DNA of 64,000 bases from Oceanobacillus_B kapialis (GTDB lineage Bacteria > Bacillota > Bacilli > Bacillales > Amphibacillaceae): the NCBI RefSeq assembly GCF_042685265.1, contig NZ_JBHUMX010000044.1; one strand, 5' to 3'. A model generated the notes under the pieces. That model was given only the letters and a program-made list of their open reading frames with translations. It was not told the origin of the DNA and did not search any database. The translations under genes were made by a program, and so were the position numbers. Position 1 is the stretch's first letter, and each line of letters opens with the position of its first letter. Below, one piece after another: positions 33,402 to 41,942 of the stretch.

Positions 33402-34538
33402 ATGAGAATTGTTGCAATTGAACCAACCCCAAGTCCCTATTCCATGAAAATTAACGTAGATGAATCATTACCAGATGGCCAAACGGAAAACTATAAGCGT
33501 GATGATGATATGTTGAAGGCGCCAGAATACGCTCGGAATCTATTTCAAATAGATGGTGTTAAAGGGCTTTATCGTGTTGTTGACTTTATAGCACTGGAAA
33601 GAAATCCACGTACCCCTTGGGAGGAAATCCTTCCAGCAGTTCGCCAAACGCTTGGTTCTTCCGAGCAGCCAGATGAACAAAAGACAGGAGCCAACACAGC
33701 GCAACAGGAGGACGCCTATGGTGAAGTCCATGTGTACATCCAGATGTTCCGCTATATTCCCATGCAGGTAAAACTAGAAGATGGTGAAACGGAAAGGCGC
33801 TTTGGCCTTCCAGAACGCTTTATGAATGCCAGCATGCAGGCATCCGTTGGTTCAGATAATATGCTGATGGAGCGGAAATGGGTAGAACAATCCCCTCGTT
33901 ATGGCGACCTTGAGGAAATTGGGGAAGAAGTAGTAGCGGAAATCAGTGCAAGCTATGATGAAACGCGCCTTGAGGAATTAGTGCGCCTCGCTGTAAATAA
34001 TGAAGCAGCTGGAGGCAGCTCATTCTATCAGAAGGTAACCATGGATATGATGAAGGCCCCTAACTGGAAAGATCGCTATGCTGCATTAGACAGAATGGAC
34101 CCAACAGAAGAAGATTTACCTGTTTTGGATAAAGCCTTAGATGATGAAAAGGCATCGATCAGAAGACTGGCAACAGCCTACCTCGGTATGATTGAAGATA
34201 AACAGGTATTGCCTTACTTGTACAAAGCATTACAGGATAAAGCAGTAAATGTCCGGAGAACAGCAGGCGATTGTTTGTCAGACCTGGGCTTTAAAGAAGC
34301 GATGCCTGAAATGATCAATTCGTTAACAGATAAAAGTCGACTTGTCCGTTGGCGTGCAGCCATGTTCCTCTATGAGCTTGGAGATGAAACAGCAATTCCG
34401 GCATTAAAAACGGCACTAGAAGATCCGGAATTCGAGGTACGCATGCAAGTTAAGATGGCCCTAGCTCGCATAGAAGGCGGAGAAAGTGCTAAAGGATCGA
34501 TTTGGCACCAAATGACGCAGGCTGCTAAACAGAAATAA
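33402..34538 (+). CDS. CvfC/YpgR-type protein: Nfu N-terminal-like domain plus HEAT repeats
   Basis: 378 aa. The first 90 residues match the Nfu/NifU N-terminal scaffold fold (IVAIEPTPSPYSMKINVD; GVKGLYRVVDFIALER). The C-terminal 170 residues are at least four HEAT/PBS repeats of about 31 residues (e.g. LDDEKASIRRLATAYLGMI, LQDKAVNVRRTAGDCLSDLG). Staphylococcal CvfC (conserved virulence factor C) and B. subtilis YpgR share this layout. Iron-sulfur related or protein-scaffold functions are suspected. It has GGAGGAAGTGAGTAC upstream and a terminator after it. Confidence 0.9.
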   Translation: MRIVAIEPTPSPYSMKINVDESLPDGQTENYKRDDDMLKAPEYARNLFQIDGVKGLYRVVDFIALERNPRTPWEEILPAVRQTLGSSEQPDEQKTGANTAQQEDAYGEVHVYIQMFRYIPMQVKLEDGETERRFGLPERFMNASMQASVGSDNMLMERKWVEQSPRYGDLEEIGEEVVAEISASYDETRLEELVRLAVNNEAAGGSSFYQKVTMDMMKAPNWKDRYAALDRMDPTEEDLPVLDKALDDEKASIRRLATAYLGMIEDKQVLPYLYKALQDKAVNVRRTAGDCLSDLGFKEAMPEMINSLTDKSRLVRWRAAMFLYELGDETAIPALKTALEDPEFEVRMQVKMALARIEGGESAKGSIWHQMTQAAKQK

Positions 34539-34562
34539 GCACTGGTTACTATTGCTTTGAAG

Positions 34563-34622
34563 AAGGGTTATAGGAGACAACAGAGCTAGCACTATTCTTG
34601 CACACTTATAACCCTAATTTTT
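34563..34622 (+). terminator. terminator after the CvfC-type gene
   Basis: GGGTTATA pairs with TATAACCC across a 34-base loop, followed by TAATTTTT. A second T-flanked hairpin, GTCACC.CCT / AGG.GGTGAC, lies at 34650-34677. The rest of 34539-34940 shows no gene. Confidence 0.65.
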
Positions 34623-34940
34623 CATACGCTAATACTATTATTGATTTTTGTCACCTCCTACTTAATTAGGGGGTGACTTTTCATGTGTTCTGCAGGGATA
34701 ACTTACAATTACCCATACTGCATTTCATACCTCCATGATGAGTCGCTAATTCTACTACCCCCTTATACTGAACTTCATAATTGTTAACATTGAAAAAAGT
34801 AAAAGCCAAAACGTCCGATTTGCAATAGTGTCGGAAAAGTACCGTTTGGGAAAATGTTAGCGACCACTTTCTGGTATAACTTTTTGTTATATCACTATTC
34901 CTTTAATGTATTTTTCTTACTATCCACTCTCACTTATACT

Positions 34941-35777
34941 TTAGTTATCAAAACCTGATTTCAATGTTTTTAATATACTTGCATCATGGGCATATAAATA
35001 CATTTCTCGTTTGAGAGGAGTACTTTCTAATGGAATAAATACCACACCTTTGTAATCAATTTTTTCAACCATAATAGAAGGAAGATAAGAAATACCTAAA
35101 CCTTGTCCAACAAAACCAATCAATGCATGATATGGCAGTTCCATGATTTCGGGATAAAGGTTCTTACTCTCCTCTAATAATAGTTTAATTCGCTTATATA
35201 AAGGCGTCGTTTTCGGGGGCAGCAATTGGGTAAATTTAAAACAGTCATAGATCGAAACCTGATCAAATCTCGCGAGCGGGTGGCTCACCGGCAGGGCAGC
35301 ATAAAACTTGTCACTAAATAGAAAGGTTGAATATAGTCCTTTTTGATAAGGATGGTCTTGAATAATAGCAGCATCTATTTCACCTGTTTCAAGTAAATCA
35401 ATTAATTCTACGGTATCATCTTTTATTGCTGTAAGAGTTATTTTCACATCTTTAATGGAATCCATATAATCTGGAAAATAATACGCTGCCAAAAGTGGAT
35501 CGCTTCCCATATGAACCAGTTGATCATGCATATGTTTCTTAAGTTGGTACTGCAACTGTTGCATAATTGGTTCAATATCATCATATAGTCTTTGACCTTT
35601 ATTGGTTAAAGTTATCCCTTTTGATTGGCGAATTAAAAGCGAGAAACCTAACATTTCTTCTAACTTTTTGATTTGTTTGCTAACAGCAGGTTGGGATATA
35701 AATAGTGTATTTGCAGCTTTTGATATGCTTTTTTCCTTTGCAACAATTACGAAATACGCTAACATTTGCAAGTTCAT
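34941..35777 (-). CDS. LysR-family transcriptional regulator
   Basis: 278 aa. The N-terminal helix-turn-helix (KSISKAANTLFISQPAVSKQ) with dimer helix to about 85, then the effector-binding domain of two Rossmann-like lobes. It diverges from an SMR efflux pair with only about 37 bases between the starts, so those genes are its probable targets. ATG at 35777 has AAGGA 11 bases upstream; a four-codon longer start overlaps that site. Confidence 0.9.
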   Translation of the reverse strand: MNLQMLAYFVIVAKEKSISKAANTLFISQPAVSKQIKKLEEMLGFSLLIRQSKGITLTNKGQRLYDDIEPIMQQLQYQLKKHMHDQLVHMGSDPLLAAYYFPDYMDSIKDVKITLTAIKDDTVELIDLLETGEIDAAIIQDHPYQKGLYSTFLFSDKFYAALPVSHPLARFDQVSIYDCFKFTQLLPPKTTPLYKRIKLLLEESKNLYPEIMELPYHALIGFVGQGLGISYLPSIMVEKIDYKGVVFIPLESTPLKREMYLYAHDASILKTLKSGFDN

Positions 35778-35814
35778 ATCGTTACACATCCTTAAGATTT
35801 GTAGGAGGGGTTTT

Positions 35815-36165
35815 ATGATAAAATACTATACTTTTTTATGTTTTTCTATCATTCTTGAAATCATTGGTGCATCATTCATGAAGATTTCCGACGGATTTAC
35901 CCATATAGGAGCTACATTAATCGTTGTTGTTTCATATGGATTTGCTTTAGTCTTTTATGTTATTTTATCAAAAGAACATGAACTTGGTATTGTAAATGCT
36001 CTATGGGCGGGTGGAGGCACTATTTTAATTGCTGTATCAGGGATTATATTATTCCAAGAATCTTTATCATTACTCAAAATAATTGGGGTTCTATCTGTTG
36101 TCTTTGGGGTGATTGGTTTAAACTTTCCAGACCAATCTAAACAAGCAAGAAAGGCGGTATCTTAG
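35815..36165 (+). CDS. SMR-family efflux subunit with catalytic Glu
   Basis: 116 aa, four transmembrane helices. The essential proton/drug-binding Glu of helix 1 is present in SIILEIIGASFMKISDGF (residue 14). Helix 4 ends in a basic tail. ATG at 35815 follows AGGAGGGGTTTT. Immediately followed by a second SMR gene, making an EbrAB/YkkCD-like heteromeric pair. It is divergent from a LysR regulator. Drug or metabolite substrate unknown. Confidence 0.92.
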   Translation: MIKYYTFLCFSIILEIIGASFMKISDGFTHIGATLIVVVSYGFALVFYVILSKEHELGIVNALWAGGGTILIAVSGIILFQESLSLLKIIGVLSVVFGVIGLNFPDQSKQARKAVS

Positions 36166-36480
36166 GTGGGGTATTTATTTCTATCGATAAGTCTCATTTT
36201 TGCTGTGCTGGGAAATACGTCCGTGAAGTTATCAAGCGGTTTCCAGAGGGTGCTACCAAGTATAAGCGTATTTCTTTTTTATAGCATTTGTATTTATTTT
36301 TTAACCTTAAGTGTTCAAAGGATTGAAGTTAGTACTGCCTATGCCATTTGGTCAGGGGTGACAATAGTTGCTACAACGGTAATAGGTATTCTATTTTTTA
36401 ACGAAGCTGCGAATAAAAGGAAGCTATTCTCAGTTGCATTCGTCATGTTTGGGGTATTGATCCTTCATCTTCAAAGCTAA
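36166..36480 (+). CDS. SMR-family efflux subunit lacking the helix-1 Glu
   Basis: 104 aa, four transmembrane helices. It starts at GTG directly after the stop of the first SMR gene. The helix-1 sequence ISLIFAVLGNTSVKLSSGF aligns with its partner's, but the position of the essential Glu is Ala. The YAIWSGV motif of helix 3 is intact. It may therefore work only as a structural or directional partner in a heterodimer. Confidence 0.88.
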   Translation: MGYLFLSISLIFAVLGNTSVKLSSGFQRVLPSISVFLFYSICIYFLTLSVQRIEVSTAYAIWSGVTIVATTVIGILFFNEAANKRKLFSVAFVMFGVLILHLQS

Positions 36481-36499
36481 AAAGCCTTCCCACCTCAAC

Positions 36500-36542
36500 A
36501 CACCAGCCCGCCCGCGGAAATTGTGTTCCGGAGCGGCAAGCA
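36500..36542. repeat. tail fragment of dispersed repeat family 2
   Basis: CACCAGCCCGCCCGCGGAAA and GTTCCGGAGCGGCAAGCAC match the tail of the copy at 43228-43262. It fills the short gap between the SMR pair and the convergent cis-prenyltransferase. Confidence 0.55.
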
Positions 36543-36570
36543 CTTTCTCAGTTAAAATTCCTGTTTCCAA

Positions 36571-37272
36571 TTACACGAAAACCTCGGTTTGTTTACCTTG
36601 ATAAAATCGAACTGCCTTCTCCAATAGGGCACCATTAAAGTCGGGAAAATACGTATCTGTAAAATATAATTGCGCGTTGGACGACTGCCATAATAAAAAA
36701 TTGCTCATTCGCTTTTCCCCACCTGTACGAATTACAAGTTCAGGATCTGGCAGTCCCTTCGTATATAAACATTGCTGGATTACTTGTTCGTTTACTTGCG
36801 TGAAATTCAACTCTTCATCCTGCAGCTTCTGGAGGATTTGACGTACAGCCTGTAAAATATCTCCTCTTCCTCCATAGTTAAAAGCAAAGTTTACAATAAG
36901 CCCTGTATTGTTTTCTGTTTCATAAACAGCCTCCATCAAAGCGGTTTTTGTTCGTTTAGGAAGTGCATCTAAATTACCAGAGATGCGAACAACAATATTG
37001 CGTCTTTGAAATTCTGGAAGCTTTTGCTTAAAGAACTTAACTGGCAAATGCATTAAATAGTTCACTTCCTCCAAAGGACGTGACCAGTTTTCAGAGGAGA
37101 AGGCATATAGCGTTAATGCCCCAATTCCCATTTCAATGCTAGCGTCAATTACTTTCTCCATCGCCTTTGCCCCGGCATAGTGACCCTCACTTCGCGTTAA
37201 GCCTCGTTGCTTTCCCCATCTTCCGTTTCCATCCATCATAATCGCTACATGCTTTGGGACACAATTTTCCAT
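36571..37272 (-). CDS. cis-prenyltransferase (UppS-like undecaprenyl diphosphate synthase)
   Basis: 233 aa. The catalytic Asp is in MMDGNGRWGKQRGL near residue 14. The downstream EGHYAGAKAMEKV, LYAFSSENWSRP, NFAFNYGGRGDI and the C-terminal EKRMSNFLLWQ motifs are all family marks. It adds isoprenes in cis to make C55-PP or a shorter product. It is not in the rpsB-frr-uppS-cdsA cluster, so it is probably a second copy. ATG at 37272 chosen with GGAG 9-10 bases upstream; the TTG two codons earlier is too close. Terminator not obvious. Confidence 0.9.
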   Translation of the reverse strand: MENCVPKHVAIMMDGNGRWGKQRGLTRSEGHYAGAKAMEKVIDASIEMGIGALTLYAFSSENWSRPLEEVNYLMHLPVKFFKQKLPEFQRRNIVVRISGNLDALPKRTKTALMEAVYETENNTGLIVNFAFNYGGRGDILQAVRQILQKLQDEELNFTQVNEQVIQQCLYTKGLPDPELVIRTGGEKRMSNFLLWQSSNAQLYFTDTYFPDFNGALLEKAVRFYQGKQTEVFV

Positions 37273-37296
37273 TTTCAAAAACTCCTTCCTCGCTTT

Positions 37297-38754
37297 TTAG
37301 TAAAAGCCCAGTTCTTCAAACTTCTTCTTTATTTCCTGTCGTTTAAAATTATAGGACTGCCAAGGACCAGCTTCTTTTTCCTGAAGCCTTTCCCCAATTC
37401 TATGAAGCATTGGTTGTAAACCTGGATAATCAGGCTCAGACTGATACAGCTCCAATAACCCTCCCCAACCGGTATAAGAAAGCGAATATAAATAGTCGAT
37501 ATCTATTTTTTCCTTCGTTTCATATCTCGTAACATTTTGCTTTGTAACAACCTGCTCTACATTAACTGCATTTAACCCTGTGTAGAACAATAGGGCTGCA
37601 ATCAGATAGAAGTGTAAAAGTGAAACTCTCTCTAGCCATACTTTTATTAGAGTGTACGCGAAGATGACCATTAAGAAGATCATAAACCCATGAGCAAGCA
37701 CCCGATCAATGGTATAGCCATAAGCAGCCTCGTACATGCTTAAACGCTGATAGGCAGATACGAGCAAGACGGCGCTAAATACAATGAGTAAGGTATAAAG
37801 AACTTTCAATACCCTTTTCAGCTTATACGAAGCTTTTACAAACGATAGAAAGCTAATTAACAGTGTCCAGTTAATCAGGGTCACAATACTTAGTTCAAAG
37901 AATCCTCTGCGAGCGTATTCTGCATAGGTTAACCCTTCCTCTAAACTTCCGCCAAAAAAGTACGTAAACTGAATGCCTGCAAAGAGACCATACAATAGGT
38001 TTAAAATTATAAGAATGGTTACAGACGTAATTCCTTCCCATTCTGTATCTTTTTTAAATGGGTCAAGCGGCGGCCTTTTAGGAAATCTTTTTAAGCGAAT
38101 GATTTGAAATAAACCGAAAAACACGAACGCTAGTACAATGACCACTGCTGTACGGAAAAACCCTTCCAGGAAATTAAGTTCCAACAAAAACGATGGTAAG
38201 GAAGAAAGCATTTCCTCAAACACCGAATCAGCAGACATCAATAGTCCCCCAACAACAAATAGAAGGGGCAAACTAAAGGCGACTCCAAGAAAAATATGCT
38301 TCAAAACCTTTGCTGTATCAGCCTCCAAGTCCTTAAACAAACGCTTGAACAAGCTTCGAAAAAAGTCGGAGATGTAGTGAAACAGTTGCTGTAGCTTCGA
38401 TTTTAAAATCACGGTAAAGTAACTCGATGCCCAGTTATATTTTTCTGGTGTTGTAATTAAAATGACATGCAAATACATGAGTATCGGAATTACCAATAGG
38501 TTGAGGTAATAAAACAAAACCGAATCGAAATACAGATAACTTCCTGCCAGTATCCAAATGGTCAGCATAAGTAGCAACCCAATTCTCCGATGATAAAAAG
38601 CAAAGCCAGTTCGGTAAAAGAGAATAGCGTAAAAACCTGCTACAAATACCAAATAGGATACTCCAATCCGCCCATGGAAAAAGCTAACCTCTGCTAACAG
38701 GCCAAGCCCTATACATACCAGCAAAAATAAATAATCTTTCTTTGTCACTTTCAT
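37297..38754 (-). CDS. multi-pass membrane protein, DUF4173-like
   Basis: 485 aa with about ten or more hydrophobic segments. I recognise a resemblance to DUF4173/DUF4153-type membrane proteins, which have no known function. The central region (FRTAVVIVLAFVFFGLFQI) and the FFGGSLEEGLTYAEYARRGF segment, which is the most conserved part of such proteins, are intact. ATG at 38754 follows GGAGGAAATTCC. It is 24 bases upstream of the cis-prenyltransferase and likely co-transcribed. Confidence 0.75.
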   Translation of the reverse strand: MKVTKKDYLFLLVCIGLGLLAEVSFFHGRIGVSYLVFVAGFYAILFYRTGFAFYHRRIGLLLMLTIWILAGSYLYFDSVLFYYLNLLVIPILMYLHVILITTPEKYNWASSYFTVILKSKLQQLFHYISDFFRSLFKRLFKDLEADTAKVLKHIFLGVAFSLPLLFVVGGLLMSADSVFEEMLSSLPSFLLELNFLEGFFRTAVVIVLAFVFFGLFQIIRLKRFPKRPPLDPFKKDTEWEGITSVTILIILNLLYGLFAGIQFTYFFGGSLEEGLTYAEYARRGFFELSIVTLINWTLLISFLSFVKASYKLKRVLKVLYTLLIVFSAVLLVSAYQRLSMYEAAYGYTIDRVLAHGFMIFLMVIFAYTLIKVWLERVSLLHFYLIAALLFYTGLNAVNVEQVVTKQNVTRYETKEKIDIDYLYSLSYTGWGGLLELYQSEPDYPGLQPMLHRIGERLQEKEAGPWQSYNFKRQEIKKKFEELGFY

Positions 38755-38851
38755 GGAATTTCCTCCAAGCATACTTTGTAATTCTATATGCATAGTATTT
38801 CTATGTATATAAGCAAAAAAATAGTCTTTTCGGGACAGAAGGAAGGAAATT

Positions 38852-39478
38852 CTATACAGATTTCTTCCGCCCCCATTTATATCCGAGCCTGCTGACAGGA
38901 TATAATAAAATCGTGAAGATGATACAAGTAAGGATAAAAGGTAAGCTTATCAAAGGTTCAAACCATTCATGTGGAATAAATTTAAAAATAACCAAATACA
39001 TAAGAACTAGGTTAGGAATTAAACAAATGATAAACGTCTTTTTAAGTAATTTCCTTCCGGCTTCTCCAAACTCTTTACCTATTTCGTAACCAAGTAATCC
39101 CCAAAACAACGTATAGATTACCATGATCACCAACGCAGCTTCCGTAAGTCCTTCCCACAGGAGCTCCGTCCAATTCCAATCAAACACATGATAAATGATG
39201 GTTAAAAGTGCGCCCCCAATGAATACCGCAATGTTTAATACGACAAATAGCCACTGCGTTTTCTTAGGTGTTATAGCCGCCTCCTGCTTCCACAAAGCAG
39301 CGATTTCTTCCGGGTCCCCAAGTCTTTCTACTAGGATGGCGTAGGAGCTTTCCTCATCCGATTCCTGTTCGATCTCATAAATATGTGCATCATACTCCGC
39401 TAAAATCGACGCTTTATCGGGGTGGTCATCAAGCTCCTCTGCTAATTTCTCAAGAAAGGATTTGGCTTCCTGATTCAT
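38852..39478 (-). CDS. HAAS-domain (DUF1700-like) membrane protein
   Basis: 208 aa. Residues 1-75 form the HAAS helical domain (FLEKLAEELDDHPDKASILAE and LVERLGDPEEIAALW), followed by four transmembrane helices. HAAS proteins pair with PadR regulators and are thought to relay membrane signals. The start overlaps the PadR stop by 4 bases. Function unknown. Confidence 0.82.
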   Translation of the reverse strand: MNQEAKSFLEKLAEELDDHPDKASILAEYDAHIYEIEQESDEESSYAILVERLGDPEEIAALWKQEAAITPKKTQWLFVVLNIAVFIGGALLTIIYHVFDWNWTELLWEGLTEAALVIMVIYTLFWGLLGYEIGKEFGEAGRKLLKKTFIICLIPNLVLMYLVIFKFIPHEWFEPLISLPFILTCIIFTILLYPVSRLGYKWGRKKSV

Positions 39479-39807
39479 GTTTCGTTTCTCCGAATCAGGT
39501 TATTCATCACTTGAACATAACGATGCCATTCACTCGTTTTCTCCTCAAGCATTTCTTTTCCCTGATCGGTAATGCGGTAATATTTTCTAGCCGGCCCCTT
39601 TTCTTGATTCTGCCAGTAGCATTCAATGTATTCCTGCTTTTCCAGCTTATGTAGTGCTGGATACAAAGTACCTTCCTTAATTTGCAGATTATGCTCACTA
39701 CGCTGATCCATTTCCTTCACAAGCTCATAGCCGTACATATCTCGTTCTTCCAGCAACTGCAATACAAGTAAGGAGGTGCTGCCTTTTACAAGCTCTCGAT
39801 TAAACAT
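39475..39807 (-). CDS. PadR-family transcriptional regulator
   Basis: 110 aa winged helix. Typical stretches are GSTSLLVLQLLEERDMYGYE, IKEGTLYPALHKLEKQ and RKYYRITDQGKEML, with a short C-terminal dimer helix. Operon with the HAAS membrane protein. A perfect dyad just upstream of the start is the expected autoregulatory site. Confidence 0.92.
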   Translation of the reverse strand: MFNRELVKGSTSLLVLQLLEERDMYGYELVKEMDQRSEHNLQIKEGTLYPALHKLEKQEYIECYWQNQEKGPARKYYRITDQGKEMLEEKTSEWHRYVQVMNNLIRRNET

Positions 39808-39816
39808 TTTCTCACC

Positions 39817-39835
39817 TACCTAGTAATATTAGGTA
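39817..39835 (-). promoter_or_regulatory. PadR operator dyad
   Basis: TACCTA GTAATAT TAGGTA is a perfect inverted repeat 10 bp upstream of the padR ATG. Confidence 0.6.
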
Positions 39836-39956
39836 TGTTCACTATATAAAATTTTATGCCGCTTGTAAAGGATATAGATATATTTAATTTATGACAGTCC
39901 AACATCTTTCTTACCTGAGTTTAATCCATATAACTATGGAAAACCTTCTTCCTTTC

Positions 39957-39985
39957 TAGACATGTCATCAAAATTCTTATATACT
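39957..39985 (+). promoter_or_regulatory. sigma-A promoter of the ABC-F gene
   Basis: TAGACA (39957-39962), 17-base spacer, TATACT (39980-39985). The transcript would begin near 39992, giving a leader of about 275 bases. Confidence 0.65.
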
Positions 39986-40020
39986 AGCACTAACTTAACA
40001 CGAAAGGGTGACCCGGGTAC

Positions 40021-40032
40021 ATGAAGTATTAA
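40021..40032 (+). CDS. three-codon leader ORF (Met-Lys-Tyr)
   Basis: ATG AAG TAT TAA about 30 bases into the predicted transcript, with AAAGGGTG 10 bases upstream. Very short leader ORFs are known ahead of lincosamide-type ABC-F genes (Listeria lmo0919, B. subtilis vmlR), where a drug-stalled ribosome changes RNA folding. Function here is by analogy. Confidence 0.5.
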   Translation: MKY

Positions 40033-40075
40033 TCCTATTTCACTTGAAAACATCTGCATAGGTATGTTCAAACAA

Positions 40076-40235
40076 ACAGACAAGGTCTGTGTTTTTTGCA
40101 TGCCGCTTATGATTGTTTTCAGAATAGGATTGTACTCATGTAATCGGATAGCTACACAAGGGTGAGAAGTACCCTTTTTTTGTGCTATGCCTGCATGCTG
40201 CCTTCTATTCTGAAAACGAATAGGAGGCTTTTTTG
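40076..40235 (+). promoter_or_regulatory. attenuator leader with three terminator-like hairpins and an anti-terminator
   Basis: Three hairpins each followed by T runs: ACAGAC aag GTCTGT (40076-40097), AGGGT gagaagt ACCCT (40159-40181), and GCCTTCTATTC / GAATAGGAGGC (40200-40235). The segment GTTTTCAGAATAG (40115-40127) is exactly complementary, 13 bp, to CTATTCTGAAAAC (40205-40217), the left arm and loop of the last hairpin, so it can act as anti-terminator. This is the plan of a translation-coupled transcription attenuator. Confidence 0.8.
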
Positions 40236-40267
40236 TCTCCAAAACACATGGAACGGAGATGATCATT

Positions 40268-41842
40268 TTGCGATTAATAGAAGCTCATGATGTAAGCATT
40301 GATGCCCGGGAGCGCCGTCTAGTCGAAATAGAACACCTTATCATACACGCACAAGACCGAATTGGCCTTGTAGGAAAAAACGGTAGCGGAAAGACTAGCC
40401 TCCTAAAGGTACTCGCAGGGAAAAAAGCACCTGATAATGGTGTCGTAACGATAAATACTTCGATAACCTTTATTCCCCAATTAAAGCGAACGAATACAGT
40501 TAAAAGCGGCGGGGAAATAACGCAGGAATATATAAACGAAGCTTTGGCCCAGAAAGCCGAGCTTATCCTGGCTGATGAACCTACAACGAACCTGGATACA
40601 CAGCATATTGAAAAGCTGGAAGCACAGTTAAAAAGAAGGCACGATGCAATGGTGCTCATTTCACATGACAGAACCTTTCTCGATGCTCTGTGTAATAAGA
40701 TCTGGGAACTGGATGAAGGCACTTTAACAGCGTATAAAGGAAATTATTCCGACTATGCTGCGCAAAAGGAATTAGAGATAGAGCAGCAACAACAAGCTTA
40801 TGCACAGTATGAAAAGAAGAAAAAACAGCTGGAAGAAGCACTGGAACTTAAAGAACAGAAAGCACAGCGGGCAACGAAGAAACCGAAACAAACAAGTAAC
40901 TCAGAGGCAAAAATTACTGGGGCTAAACCCTATTTTGCAAACAAACAGAAGAAGCTACGTAAAACAGCTAAAGCAATCGAAACAAGGTTGGAAAAGCTGG
41001 AAAAGGTAGAGAAGGTCAAGGAAATAGCGCCTATCAAAATGCATTTGCCAAATGAGGATCGTATTCGTAACCGGGTTATTTTGCGGGCAGAGGAGATTTC
41101 AGCTAAGGTAGGAAGCCGGATACTTTGGAAGGATGTTAGCTTTACAGTTTCTGGTGGTGATAAGGTTGCCATTATAGGACCGAATGGAAGTGGAAAAACG
41201 ACGCTAGTAAAAAAAATATTGGATGGAGCTCGAGGCGTTACAAAAGCTCCTGCAATGAAAATTGGCTATTTTAGTCAAAACCTCGATATACTCGACAAAC
41301 AAAAAAGCATCTTAGATAATGTTAGCAACACATCAAATCAAGAGGAAACACTTAATCGTACTGTTCTTGCAAGATTACGCTTTTTCCGTGAGGACGTATA
41401 TAAAAAGGTGGACGTTCTGAGTGGGGGAGAACGTGTAAAAGTTGCCCTAGCAAAACTTCTGCTAAGCGATATAAACACGCTAATACTTGATGAACCCACC
41501 AACTTCTTGGATATAGAAGCTGTGGAAGCATTAGAAAAATTGCTTTTGGAATATGAAGGCACGGTTATCTTCGTGTCTCATGATCGGCGCTTTGTCGAGC
41601 ACCTTGCTAGTCGTATCTTTTCCATAGAAGATAGCAGCTTGCGAATTATAGAGGGAGGTTATCAAGCTTACAAGCACGATAACCCTACAGAACCCCCAAG
41701 CAAGGTGGAAGAGGAGCTTTTTATTATAGAAACAAAGCTTACGGAAATATTAAGCAGATTAAGCATTGAACCATCAGAGGAGCTGGAAACTTCCTTTCAA
41801 CGCCTTTCACAACAAAAAAGGGAGTTAAAAAACAAGTTATAA
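40268..41842 (+). CDS. ABC-F ribosome-protection protein (Vga/VmlR-like)
   Basis: 524 aa, soluble, no membrane segments. Two ABC domains: NBD1 with Walker A GKNGSGKTSLLK, an abbreviated core with KSGGE as signature, and LILADEPTTNLD. A charged interdomain linker of about 80 residues (KKKQLEEALELKEQKAQRAT) reaches toward the ribosome. NBD2 has GPNGSGKTTLVK, LSGGERVKVALAKLL and LILDEPTNFLD. The KSGGE variant and short NBD1 are as in Vga/Msr-type proteins, which dislodge lincosamides, streptogramin A or pleuromutilins. TTG at 40268 is 9 bases from GGAG; ATG at 40259 would touch it. Expression is under the attenuator upstream. Confidence 0.88.
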   Translation: MRLIEAHDVSIDARERRLVEIEHLIIHAQDRIGLVGKNGSGKTSLLKVLAGKKAPDNGVVTINTSITFIPQLKRTNTVKSGGEITQEYINEALAQKAELILADEPTTNLDTQHIEKLEAQLKRRHDAMVLISHDRTFLDALCNKIWELDEGTLTAYKGNYSDYAAQKELEIEQQQQAYAQYEKKKKQLEEALELKEQKAQRATKKPKQTSNSEAKITGAKPYFANKQKKLRKTAKAIETRLEKLEKVEKVKEIAPIKMHLPNEDRIRNRVILRAEEISAKVGSRILWKDVSFTVSGGDKVAIIGPNGSGKTTLVKKILDGARGVTKAPAMKIGYFSQNLDILDKQKSILDNVSNTSNQEETLNRTVLARLRFFREDVYKKVDVLSGGERVKVALAKLLLSDINTLILDEPTNFLDIEAVEALEKLLLEYEGTVIFVSHDRRFVEHLASRIFSIEDSSLRIIEGGYQAYKHDNPTEPPSKVEEELFIIETKLTEILSRLSIEPSEELETSFQRLSQQKRELKNKL

Positions 41843-41889
41843 CAAGGTCCTTCTCCTTACCATTTTCATTGACTTAAAATAAATATTTT

Positions 41890-41926
41890 TATATATTTAA
41901 TTCATAATAAATTAATTAAATATATA
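41890..41926 (+). promoter_or_regulatory. large perfect dyad upstream of marR
   Basis: TATATATTTAATT (41890-41902) and AATTAAATATATA (41914-41926) are perfect 13-bp inverted repeats spaced 11 bp apart. They end just before the ribosome site of the MarR gene and probably form its operator. Confidence 0.7.
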
Positions 41927-41942
41927 AAGGAGGATGAATAAA

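Noticed and set aside
34795..34850. Hairpin or operator around CCAAAACG .. CGTTTGG in the gap before the LysR gene
   Set aside because: Pairing is imperfect and the loop long; no convincing structure or half-sites.
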